10,232 nt of DNA from Cudoniella acicularis. Taxonomy: Eukaryota; Ascomycota; Leotiomycetes; Helotiales; Helotiaceae. A program made the position numbers and the translations under genes. The notes beneath the pieces are model-generated. The model saw nothing but the letters and a program-made list of their open reading frames with translations, did no database searches and was not told the origin of the DNA. The stretch lies in contig JAAMPI010001822.1 in NCBI GenBank assembly GCA_013054445.1, positions 1 through 10,232 of the forward strand, read 5' to 3'. Below are positions 1-8,344 of this stretch, in pieces (positions within the stretch are counted from its first letter, which is position 1; each line of letters starts with the position of its first letter).

Positions 1-700
1 CGGTTCAGCATCTCTCTTCCGATTTTTATTTTTCGACGACAAAGGATAAAAGATCATCCCCTTCATCCATCGCTTCCCAAACGGGGTTGAGCAGGCGACA
101 CCCCGCCTTCCACATTGCCGAGTGCAGCCAGGATGGAGAACCTCGGTTTCCCCACAAAGATCCAGCACGGTGGAACACAAATAACATAGCGTTGTATTCT
201 CAAGTGGGGTTGTTATCTGAATTTTTTCTCCTCTTCTACTGCCGTTGACTTTTTGCATTATTGCATTTTCGAGGTATTTCTTCGAGAACTTAATAGCATC
301 TCGGCGACACTTGTTTGTCGTGAATACAGTGCTTTATGGAACATATGTACTTTTTTCTGGAGTTTATCCGATGTCCGACCTCCAGAAGACCAGATAGGAA
401 ATCCCCGAACCACGACCGATGTTTAAATTTACCTATGCTATGTCTAGCTGGAAGAAATATTTTTCAAATTCCAATTTTTACGATCGCACTCCAATTCTTA
501 TCATATTAATAACTATATTTATTCTACATACAGGAGGGAGATTCATGAAATAGATTTATTCGTCATATATCGTCACATGGCAATGGACCAAGACGGGAGA
601 TATATGGATAAATCTTAAAATTTCTTTCCCTTCCAATTTGATGCGATTGCCACGAGACATATTGCCGCACAGGCAGTATGAACAAGGTGGAGCTGCTGCC
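1..700. other. Non-coding 5' flank of the GH30 gene
   Basis: No credible gene is visible here on either strand. The stretch from about 420 to 545 is AT-rich. It holds CCAAT pentamers at 471-475 and 491-495 and a GATA-factor type site (CTTATC, inverse of GATAAG) at 497-502. Motifs matching the carbon-catabolite repressor consensus SYGGRG or its complement occur, for example at 204-209 and 150-155, but a motif this short is expected by chance. No XlnR-type GGCTAA site was found on either strand. Confidence 0.6.
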
Positions 701-702
701 TT

Positions 703-717
703 GTGGGGCATTATAAG
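703..717 (+). promoter_or_regulatory. Putative core promoter of the GH30 gene (TATA-like box, adjacent CreA-type site)
   Basis: TATAAG at 712-717 lies about 87 nt upstream of the ATG at 804, a normal distance in filamentous fungi for a start site some 30 nt downstream and a short leader. A pyrimidine-rich stretch follows at about 719-750. GTGGGG at 703-708, just upstream, matches the CreA/CRE1 consensus SYGGRG, which would suit glucose repression of a wall-degrading enzyme. That regulatory reading is inference. Confidence 0.4.
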
Positions 718-803
718 TATTCTCTTTTTTTATTACATATTCTTTTTTTGAAAGCGAAGCCCAACGACCTCGCGCCCAGCTCAAACTTCACCAGTCTATC
801 AAA

Positions 804-2258
804 ATGCATTTGCTCTATACGCTTGTAGCCACAACGTTGCCATTGGCAGCGGTGGCTTCACCACAGCTCATGTCTAGACAAACAGCTACAAAAATCACAG
901 TCGATCCTACCAAACACTTTCAAACCATGGACGGCTTTGGTTTCTCTGAAGCTTTCCAACGCGCGAACCTGATAGTCAACCTTCCTGACGAGAAAAGAAA
1001 AGCACTCGTGGATCTCCTATTCAACAGAACCTCCGGCGCCGGCTTCTCCATTCTACGAAACGGACTTGGCTCATCTCCCGACTCGAGCAGCGACCACATG
1101 AACACGATCCTTCCGAAGAGTCCAGGCTCCGCTACCGCGACACCGAATTACGTTTGGGATGGCAAGGACAGCGGTCAGTTCTGGCTCTCACAGCAGGCGG
1201 CGGCATATGGCGTCAAATATTTCTACTCCAATGCTTGGAGTGCCCCAGGATTTATGAAGTCGAATGGGAATGATGCGAATGGCGGGAGTTTGAGCGATGC
1301 CTGGAAGCCGGCTTTTGCGGCGTATTTGATCCAGTATATGAAATACTATACCGATGCTGGGGTTCCAATTTCTCATGTTGGGTTCCTGAACGAACCCGAT
1401 TTCACGTACGTTACCACTCCGTTGAAAGCTCAAGCTCTTCGCTGCTCGTGAAGCTGGGACGCAGCTAACAACATCTGCAGTGCCTCTTACGCCTCCATGC
1501 TTTCCGATGGCGCCCAAGCCGCATCCTTCATCAAAGTCCTCCGCCCCGCCCTCGACGCAGCCAACATGTCCAACATCGGCATCGTGTGCTGCGAGTCAAC
1601 TGGTTGGTCCAAGGCGCAAGGAATGGTCTCCGGCATCAAATCCGCCGGCGCAGACTCCATGCTCGCCGTCGTCTCATCTCACGAATACACCAGCCGAGCA
1701 AGCGGTTCCCTCAGCTCCACACATCACACATGGCAGAGCGAATATGCGGATCTGAACGGCGCATGGACAACAGCTTGGTACAGCAGCGGGGGCGCAGGCG
1801 AAGGCATGACTTGGGCAAATAATATCTACAGCGCCATTACCGGCGCCAATGTGAGTGGGTATATCGGGTGGGTAGCCACGCAAGGCGGCAGCACGAACGA
1901 GAAGATGATCCAAACAGACGCAAACGGCTATACAGTTTCCAAACGTCTCTGGGCATTTGCGCAATACAGCCGGACGGTTCGCCCAAATGCGATAAGACTC
2001 GGAACGACGGGTGGAAGCTTCAAGACGACGGCATTCAAGAATGAGGATGGGAGTATTGCGGTGAATATTATTAATACGGGGTCTTCGGCTGCGAGCGTTT
2101 CCATTGCGGTAACGGGGTTCACGGTGACTGCTGCGACGGCGTGGTTGACGGATACTAAGAATGATATGACGGCGCAGACGGTTACGGTTGCGGATGGGGG
2201 CGTGGAGGGAAGTATACCGGCTAGGGCTATGGTGAGCTTTGTGCTTACGGGGACTTGA
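804..2258 (+). CDS. Secreted glycoside hydrolase family 30, probably subfamily 7 (xylanase type)
   Basis: Exons 804-1405 and 1481-2258 give 459 residues. The 75-nt intron has donor GTACGT, branch point GCTAAC at 1464-1469 and acceptor CTGCAG. It splits a Thr codon, giving NEPDFTASYASM across the join. The ATG has A at -3. A signal peptide covers about residues 1-18 (cleavage near AVA/SP), so the enzyme is secreted. DGFGFSEAFQRA (residues 43-54) opens the TIM barrel. FLNEPDF carries the likely acid/base E197, after strand 4. TWQSEYAD carries the likely nucleophile E288, after strand 7, and the HEY motif at 268-270 is on strand 6. From about residue 370 a Ser/Thr/Val-rich beta sandwich typical of GH30 runs to the end. 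Length fits fungal GH30_7 xylanases and glucuronoxylanases. It lacks the GWG-type opening I associate with the GH30_5 beta-1,6-galactanases, but substrate is not settled by motifs alone. No breaks are seen. Confidence 0.93.
1406..1480 (+). other. Intron of the GH30 gene
   Basis: It begins GTACGT and ends CTGCAG, with GCTAAC 11 nt before the acceptor. Without splicing, the frame stops at 1449-1451, just after the NEPDF active-site motif. Splicing joins the two halves of the barrel in frame. Confidence 0.92.
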
Positions 2259-2308
2259 ATATTTTGGTGGAAAAGCAGGGGCTTTTATGGATGGGGGGAG
2301 ATGTTGTA

Positions 2309-2356
2309 AATAAAAAGGGGAGGAGGACAGTATGTTGTAAAACAGATTGAAATAAA
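2309..2356 (+). terminator. Candidate polyadenylation signals of the GH30 gene
   Basis: Two exact AATAAA hexamers, at 2309-2314 and 2351-2356, follow the TGA stop by about 50 and 93 nt. They lie in the gap shared with the convergent NLR-like gene. No AATAAA is seen on the minus strand just downstream of that gene's TAG. Confidence 0.5.
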
Positions 2357-2486
2357 AGCATATGCCTACCACACCCCTTTAAGACACTGCCATAGCTGCA
2401 GTCGAGGTTTGTAGTACTTGAATTCGTACGAGTGGCTTTTGGTGTATTCGTTCGTCGTTAGAAATAATACTAACTTACATGTACAT

Positions 2487-5400
2487 CTAATCAACCCATC
2501 CCCCACCCACCACGTTGGCATTCGCCCACCTAAACGGAGACTCCTTTATATCCAATCCCCAGTTTCCCCTCACAGTAACCTCCTGTCCCATCCCCACAAC
2601 CGGATGCAACCTTCCCTTCACCCCACTAAACGCCGTATCCAACTTCTCCCCATTCTTCGTAAAGAACATCTCGCCCTTGTCGAAATCAACTGCACACCCA
2701 ACCGTATCTCCATGCCCGTAAAGCGGGAACCGGAAGTCCAATTCGGGTATCCTGCTTCTTTTCTTGTCGGTGTAGATGTCGCCGTCATCGCCGTGGTAGC
2801 CCCAGGAAGGAGCCCCTCCTGAGGTCTTGTTGCCCCATCCTGGCATCCATCCTGTGTTTTTAGCGGGGGCGTTGGCGAGACCGAGACCGCAGAGGCTGTG
2901 CAAGTATTGTTAGCTTAAGTAGTAAAAAATGTTGGACATGGGAAAGTCAGAGAAGACTTACGGATTGGTGTTTTTTCCTTCAGGTTCAGTGATGCTGATT
3001 TCGTAATAATACCTTTTTACGCCAGCGGGAATAGGGTGATTACTCATTACACCAATACGGCCAGTAATCATGGGATCTAATTTCGTTGGTTATGGTTTCC
3101 AAGGTAGGGAAGTTCAGGGATTCGGAGAACTCACTTCCAGCTATCCACTTTACCACCTGTTCTTCCTCTGATAATAATACCATGTCCGAGTCGCAAGCCC
3201 ATACTGTCGGTTTCCTGCCAATAATCGCACCCTGTTTGGCGAGAAAGTCCATGGCTTCGGTGTTTTCGTATTGGCTTGCGATTTGTAGTGGTGTCCAGCC
3301 GTGCTTGTCTTGCTTGATAAGGCTCACCCCTTTTTCAAAAAGCTTTTCTAAGACGGGCACGTTTCCTTTGACGGCTGCCGAGTTCAACAACTCGTAGTCC
3401 TGGAGAGATTCATTTGGCTCCCTCTCCATCAATAAAAGTAGAGCTCCAGCATCTTTTGAGGGACTCTGTGCCCAAGTTCGGCAGCACTCTCGGAACGCAG
3501 TATTACCTTTCTTGTCGGTGATGGTAGTGGAAGCTCCATGTTTAAGAAGTAACTCGACGATATTCTTTGAGCCATTCATGGCTGCAACATGCAATGGCGT
3601 GAGTCCATATTTTGTATCTTGTTCATTTACAGATGCAGAATCAATTTTCTCCAGTAGCATTTTGACAACCTCCGTATGTCCTTTCCCAGCCGCTTTGGTA
3701 AGTGGTGATTTTCCGGCATCTGATTTCAAAGACAATAACTTTTCGTTTTCTCCTTTGAGTTGCGATGCGATGTAGAGGGCAGCTTCCGCGCTATCACTTC
3801 CGCACGCGAGGAAGAAACAACCTCGGTTTCTCTTATCGAGTGCTGTAATATTGGCACCGTGTTGGATTAACAGCTCGATTGTTTTTGGGTGGCCATTTGT
3901 GGACGCCGCAAGCAAGGCTGTGACACCTTTTTTCTAGGACAAGCTGTCAGAATTTTGGGATCTCTCATGGGTTGATGTGCACTTACATCGGCCTTTTCAA
4001 TATCTGGGTTGAATTCCAGAATTATGCGCGCTATTTCAACATTGCCTTCGTTGCAGACTTCGTACAATGGACCTAAAAAGGTGTCAGCGATTTGACAGGA
4101 ATTTTTGCTTTTTGGGGAAAAAGGAAACATACGCTGTTCTTCCTTGTCGTCTTCATTCACATTAGCTCCCTTTGCTATATAAGCTCTCAAGAATTCCGGC
4201 GGACAATCTCGCCGCCTAACCAAGTAATGAAGAGGAGCTTCTCCTTCATCATCCTGAGCATTGATATCACAACCACTTTCCAAAAGAAGATCGAGAATTT
4301 TGAGGTCATCACCATCGTCCTTTGCCTCAACAGCGAGATAATGTAATGGCGTCCATAACCACTCTGGCATCTTCTTGGCGTCCGCTCCATGATCCAGAAA
4401 TAGCTTGATAAGCTCATATCTGTGACACAACATGAGACTCAGGTTGAACGGTGACGTAGACCGCAAAGTATTAGTTGGGTCTGCGCCATTCTCGAGAAGG
4501 ATCTCGAAAACAGGTATAATCGACTTTTCCATAGTTCCAGAGGACGCAAAGTACAGCGCAAGGTTCAAGTCAGTGATGTTTGGCTTGGCATCTCCATCAG
4601 AATTGACCAACAGCTTCATGAGATCGGTCAGGCGGTATGCTGCAGCTACGATGATTGGATGGATCGTTGCAGAATCCTCCCAACATAAAGGCGAACTCTG
4701 AATCCTGGTTTGGATCTCGAGCCACTTCTTCCAGTTTTCGGACTTCGGGTCGAAAAGGCTCTTCATTAAGTCACGCAGTCGGTCGAATGTTGGGCCTGTG
4801 CGTTCTTCTGGCTTCCATAATTCCTCGACTTTTTCAAGATGGTAAGCACAGTGGCTGACTTCATAGCGCATCTCTCCGATGTCGGGTGGTTGCCAGGAAA
4901 TGTCATATGTTTCTTCTTCGGGGTGGATGTCGCTGTCCGTGGCGGAGATATCGTCGGGAATGTCTGGAGCGTCGAGGGTATCGTCTGGATTTTTTGTTTC
5001 CTCTGGTTCCACGGGGTCAACAGTACCATCGGCCGCTTCTGTTACGGATATGTCTGGAATCTCCGAATTTTCAGGGATAGTTGCAGTTTCGGCGTCTTTT
5101 GTTTCAGTTGGCTGGCCAGGAACCACTTCTCCTTCAACACCGCCGGGTTTGGTAATTGGGCTGAAGTCACCGCTCGGTAAGTCGGTTGTATTTTCCAGAT
5201 CCTTCGCATGGTTCTTGGTGTCCACTCCATCTGTCGCATCAGCTAAATCGCCATTCGTAATTGATGATTTATCTACTTCATTCCCGATCTCCAATACTAC
5301 CTCTTCTTTATTATTCAGTTTTTCCCAGAAGTCGGCGAAATATCTCTGCCAATATTCATCTGGGTAATGTTTTCTCCAGAAGGCGGGAGAAGTTAAGGCT

Positions 5401-8082
5401 TCCACTGCAATATATTAGTCACATAACACCCAAGAAAAGCTCGGGCGCTTGAACTTACGTATAGCAATAGCAATTTCAAGATGCCCATCCTTTTTAGTGA
5501 TGATAAATGGCCTTTGTTGAGCCTGTTCGCTATGGCTCTTCTCCTTGCATATCGGACATATTCCTGCCGGGGTTTCGATGCTCACAGCATCACCATCGTG
5601 ATGGTTGAGAAAGTACTCAGTCACAGTTTCGTGTCGAGGGGCTATAACACCAGTCTTCCAATCTACATCGAGGAATGTAGTCCCTGCTTTCTCAACTTGT
5701 TTCAACGGTTGCTCATCGTTAGCAATATCCTCAACATCTTCATCATCATGGCCCTGGCTATACGTGCAACTGAATGCATCCATTACTTCCGCCACTTTCA
5801 CCTGACCTTCTCCCAGAAGCGCCCAAGTAAGACAGGCCTTGAGAAGATCTTGATAATTGGGATCCGTCAGCTGCAAGGCCTGGGTATAAGAGTTTGTTAG
5901 GCCCTCTTGAAGTTTCTTCAGCCTGTTTTCCAATGGGCGAGACCAAGGAAGAGCTAAAAAGTCAATCGCAGGCTTCACGTATCTGAATTGCCCGCCCGAC
6001 TTCACAACGATATCTTCGATGGCCAGTTGACGTTCAGAAGCAGAAAATCCTGACAGCTTTCCAACCAAGGTGGTGACATTCAACCTAATATCCGCTTGAT
6101 TGCGTCCCTTGACGTCGAATGCCGTAACACCATCTAGCTGTTTCTTGAGATCGCCTTCCGGACGACTACCAAAGAGAATATGGACTTTGATATCTGGTGC
6201 CTCCACGATACTGCGAAAGTCTTCAAAGAACGGTTGGTCGCCACGATCTCCGATCTCTGTTTTGTTTAGAATTCATTCCTTGCAGGAAAAAGATTGGAAG
6301 GAAATTTACCGTCGAGAGCGTCGATGACGAGAAAGACCTCCTTCTTCAAAAGCCGCACTAAACCTTGGTAGGCTTCTGCGAATGTTGCTGTCTTTTTCGT
6401 TTCAGACTTGGCTTTTGCGCCGGCGGATTTATTGCTTTTTGATAGGTCCAGACTTGATACGATTTTGTTGGCATCGAATAAGGTGTCGGGATTGTCTTTT
6501 GCTTCTCGATAGAGCTGGAAAATGATGCTGTTCTTGATTTTTTCTGTCAAAAAATTAGAACCATTTCAATTTTGTCTTTTCTCAGGAAGAGAAACCGGAT
6601 GAGGCGTCAGGATAAAATATCCCCCTGATACCTCAGAATAGGGAATTGAGAAGGGGGGAGCAAAGAAATAAATAAATTACCAGTCTTTTGTGTCTGATCA
6701 TTTCCTCTCTTGCAGAAGAAATATGAGATGTTGATTCCTTCATCTTGCAGCTCCTTCTCTTGCAGTGCCTCGATGATGCTACCCATGAGAAATGATTTTC
6801 CAAATCCTATTCAACCGTCAGACAATTGCCCTCTTTCATTCATGAACATCGGTAATTTGCTTACCACCAGCCGCAGAAATCCAAAGCATGCTGTTGGTCG
6901 CAGAAGAGTACCAGTCCTTGTACTCAGGTTCATCGAAAATCCACTGGCACGTGCCTGGTTCTCTGTTCAGGGTTTCTTTAAGTGCAGTTACTTGGAAATC
7001 TATTGATGGATCCAGCTTTTGCTTATTCTGTTCAAATAATTGCTTTGCTTGCTCTGATGAGAATGTTAGCGGCTGGAATTCACGCAAATTTCTTTGCAGT
7101 TCAGTTGAAAAGAGGCATGCTTACCAAATGGTGATTGTTTCTTCAAATCCTTCAAATCCTCCTCCTGGCGACGAGAAGATTCTGCCAAAAGTTTGAGACT
7201 CTCCTCTTGACGACGGAACCCCTCTTCCATGATCCGGTTGGCATCTCGAATTGCCTCATCCATACTCCCCAGGGTTCCTAAGAATTCTTTTTGTTTATTC
7301 AGAATCTCAACTTCATTCTGCATATTAATTTCTTGGTAGTATTGGCTGAGTTGCTGGGATGCAGTGTTTGCAAAATCTCGCATTTCTTGCTCTGTTGTTT
7401 TCAATCCGGCAAACTTGTCCTTGTATTTGGTAGCTATGTCCTTGTACATTCCAACCAATATTCGAACTGCTTTTTATCAATTTCATTCACCTCAATGCGG
7501 ACAAGGTCACTCACTGCCTCTGTTTGTATTTGTATGCTTGCGCATCGAATAATTGAAATCCAGCAATCCAGCGTAAATCTTTGGAATTCGATCCAAAACT
7601 TGGCCATGAATCTCTTTCATCTTTTTCGCCGCGTGCGGTCTGCCAAACATGTCCGCATACACCGAACAATTAATCAAAATCCCAATCATATCTGAACAAG
7701 CATCATTGTACTGGCTGAAAGTCGCAAAGTCATTTTGTACAGAATGCAAACACAATCGAATTCCTGCCCACGCCAAGCCAATACTTTCCGGAGCACTTTT
7801 GATCGCGAGATCTCCAACTTTCATAAATGCATCCATCTTGGTCATAATTACACCCAGACCAGCTGCGTATTGAGGCTTTTCCTTTTGGGCATCTTTGACG
7901 TATTTTCGTGCTGATTCTGCTGAGCAACTTTGGCTTAAGAAATCTTGGAGAGCTTCTTCGGTATCAGCGTGCTTTTTTCCCCTCCGACCTTCCAAAAATT
8001 GTTGTCGAGCGCTGGCCCATGCCTTGGCCTCGAATTCGATTTCCCCTTCATAATCGTCTGGTGGTGGGGCTTGGAACACCAT
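2487..8082 (-). CDS. NLR-like STAND protein: helical N-domain, coiled coil, NACHT, ankyrin repeats, SPRY
   Basis: Predicted cytosolic signal-transduction NTPase of the fungal NLR-like class (self/non-self or stress sensing; role inferred). Exons in coding order: 8082-7515, 7466-7125, 7053-6865, 6806-6681, 6543-6310, 6256-5459, 5404-4133, 4072-3987, 3933-3135, 3076-2962, 2895-2487. They total 4938 nt, one open frame of 1645 residues ending in TAG. Every intron is GT-AG; several have clear branch points (GCTAAC in introns 2 and 10, GCTGAC in intron 7). The ATG at 8082-8080 has A at -3 and G at +4, and an in-frame TGA lies about 40 nt upstream. Domains: helical domain 1-190, coiled coil 191-300, Walker A at 364-371, Walker B LVIDALDE at 480-487, sensor SRPE at 517-520, acidic linker about 782-925, ankyrin repeats about 997-1444, SPRY about 1445-1645. 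All key NTPase residues are intact. Exact splice sites need cDNA; an unseen 5' exon is possible. Confidence 0.92.
2490..3216 (-). other. Domain: C-terminal SPRY (B30.2-like) domain
   Basis: Residues about 1445-1645 over exons 9, 10 and 11. Motifs in order: NHPIPAGVKRYYYEISI, LCGLGLANAP, PSWGYHGDDGDIYTD, YGHGDTVGCAVDFDKGEMFF and TKNGEKLDTAF, then LHPVVGM. The SWGYHGDDG and DTVGC...FFTKNG signatures are diagnostic of SPRY domains of the Ran-binding-protein type. SPRY domains bind short peptides or protein surfaces, so this is a second likely recognition module. The protein ends shortly after it. Confidence 0.93.
3217..4673 (-). other. Domain: ankyrin repeat array (about 13 repeats)
   Basis: Residues about 997-1444 over exons 7, 8 and 9. 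Clear repeats include WTPLHYLAVEA, EAPLHYLVRRR, GVTALLAASTNGH, KSPLTKAAGKGH, YGLTPLHVAAMNGS and GWTPLQIASQ, each followed by the LLLxxGA(D/N) helix and turn. Roughly nine are good and four are degenerate. Repeats are diverged from each other at protein and DNA level, so there is no sign of the recent concerted expansion seen in some fungal NLR-like genes. Removing intron 7 gives correct spacing (GANVNEDDKEEQRPLYE), which supports that junction. Confidence 0.9.
4896..5315 (-). other. Domain: acidic, Pro/Asp/Glu/Thr-rich linker
   Basis: Residues about 782-925 of the NLR-like protein, within exon 7. Low-complexity sequence rich in Asp, Glu, Pro, Thr and Ser, with recurring short units such as PDIS, PDIPDDIS, PEETKNPDD and PEEETYDIS. 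It is almost certainly disordered and separates the NTPase half from the ankyrin repeats. The usual fungal layout goes straight from the helical region to the repeats, so this looks like an insertion. Confidence 0.8.
6544..6680 (-). other. Intron 4 of the NLR-like gene, unusually long and structured
   Basis: At 137 nt it is about twice the length of the other nine introns (48, 71, 58, 53, 54, 60, 53, 58 and 66 nt). The donor is GTAATT and the acceptor TTGACAG. Splicing completes the Glu codon in QTQKTEKI, which matches the family, so the boundaries are well supported. It contains C-rich and G-rich runs and an imperfect hairpin at 6600-6635. Confidence 0.85.
6600..6635. repeat. Imperfect inverted repeat (hairpin) inside intron 4
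   Basis: On the plus strand TGAGG (6600-6604) pairs with CCTCA (6631-6635), TCA (6607-6609) with TGA (6626-6628), and GGATA (6610-6614) with TATCC (6618-6622) around an AAA loop. A CG/TA internal loop and a 3-nt CCC bulge interrupt it, leaving 13 base pairs. It would fold equally in the pre-mRNA of the minus-strand gene. Confidence 0.65.
7135..7464 (-). other. Domain: coiled-coil segment between N-domain and NACHT
   Basis: Residues 191-300, exon 2. It is highly charged, rich in Glu, Lys, Gln and Arg, and almost free of Pro. The clearest part is residues 274-300, where RRQEESLKLL and RRQEEDLKDL lie exactly 14 residues (two heptads) apart. The final DLKDLKK is encoded by a tandem 9-nt repeat (CTTCAAATC at 7141-7149 and 7150-7158 on the plus strand). 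Such a segment could drive oligomerisation or couple NACHT to the N-terminal domain. Confidence 0.7.
7515..8082 (-). other. Domain: N-terminal helical effector-like domain (DUF7708-like)
   Basis: Residues 1-189, all of exon 1. After a Pro/Asp-rich start (QAPPPDDYEGE) the segment is predicted helical. The stretch SIGLAWAGIRLCLHSV followed by NDFATFSQYND resembles the conserved core of the domain that precedes NACHT in many fungal STAND proteins (DUF7708 / NACHT N-terminal type), where a Trp-Gly or Trp-Ala helix is followed by a second helix and then LLDF near the end (LLDFNYS here). The assignment is by eye. It lacks HET, patatin-like, alpha/beta hydrolase and HeLo hallmarks. In family terms this would be the output domain. 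Confidence 0.55.
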
Positions 8083-8105
8083 TTTCAGCTGTTCCAACTT
8101 GTAAC

Positions 8106-8138
8106 TCAACGTTTTACAACTTCATTCAAGAGGTTCAT
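8106..8138 (-). promoter_or_regulatory. Possible upstream ORF in the NLR-like leader
   Basis: An ATG at 8138-8136 opens a 10-codon frame (MNLLNEVVKR) that stops at TGA 8108-8106, 23 nt before the chosen start codon. It would be a translational uORF if the transcript begins upstream of 8138, which the sequence does not show. Its G at -3 relative to the ATG is acceptable context. A poly-T/CAG stretch further upstream (about 8253-8261, read on the minus strand) could instead be a splice acceptor of an upstream leader exon. Confidence 0.3.
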
Positions 8139-8344
8139 GTTCGAATCCAGGTGGAAATTGGTGTTCTCCGGGTCGTGTCTAGCTTCAATCCTATCGCGAA
8201 GGCGAAGAAGAACAGCGTTCGTGAAATTATGAGCGCAATGAACGAAGGAGACTGAAAAAAAGGGCATGGAGGTTGGCGCACGGTTATGTACCATTCTCCA
8301 ATATCCATCTCCCCATTTAATTCCCCACTCCATTACTCAGGGGT

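Larger units (their letters stand above)
6126..6886 (-). other. Domain: NACHT NTPase core (Walker A, Walker B, sensor 1)
   Basis: Spread over exons 3 to 6. The P-loop reads WISAAGGFGKS, ending at Ser371. Ala in place of the first Gly is common in fungal NACHT P-loops of the SADPGCGKS type, so this is not decay. SYFFCKRGNDQTQKTEKI follows, a normal fungal NACHT strand and helix. Walker B is LVIDALDE (480-487) with the catalytic Glu restored by splicing. ILFGSRPE (513-520) is the sensor strand. Further on, HETVTEYF matches the histidine-containing segment at the end of the helical part in related proteins. The domain should bind ATP and oligomerise on activation. Confidence 0.92.

Noticed and set aside
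563..784. Minus-strand frame of 73 codons upstream of the GH30 gene
   Set aside because: It overlaps the likely core promoter, has no motif and its composition is not convincing.
1674..2372. Long minus-strand open frame (about 230 codons) opposite GH30 exon 2
   Set aside because: It is antisense to a well-supported coding exon, shows no domain and has an Arg/Pro-biased composition typical of a shadow frame.
2418..2822. Plus-strand open frame opposite the SPRY exon
   Set aside because: Low-complexity shadow of a clear SPRY coding exon, with no recognisable motifs.
6807..6880. Degenerate Walker A because the first P-loop Gly is Ala
   Set aside because: Fungal NACHT P-loops often read SAxPGxGKS with Ala at this position, and Gly369, Lys370 and Ser371 are intact.
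7990..8082. Prion-like amyloid signalling motif at the STAND N-terminus
   Set aside because: The first residues are Pro/Asp/Glu-rich, and no repeat motif of the HET-s, PP or sigma type is visible there.
8139..8148. GTTCGAATCC, an exact match to the tRNA B-box consensus (+ strand)
   Set aside because: Flanking bases do not pair into a T stem, and no A box or acceptor stem is found in the preceding 60-90 nt. It lies in the leader of the NLR-like gene.
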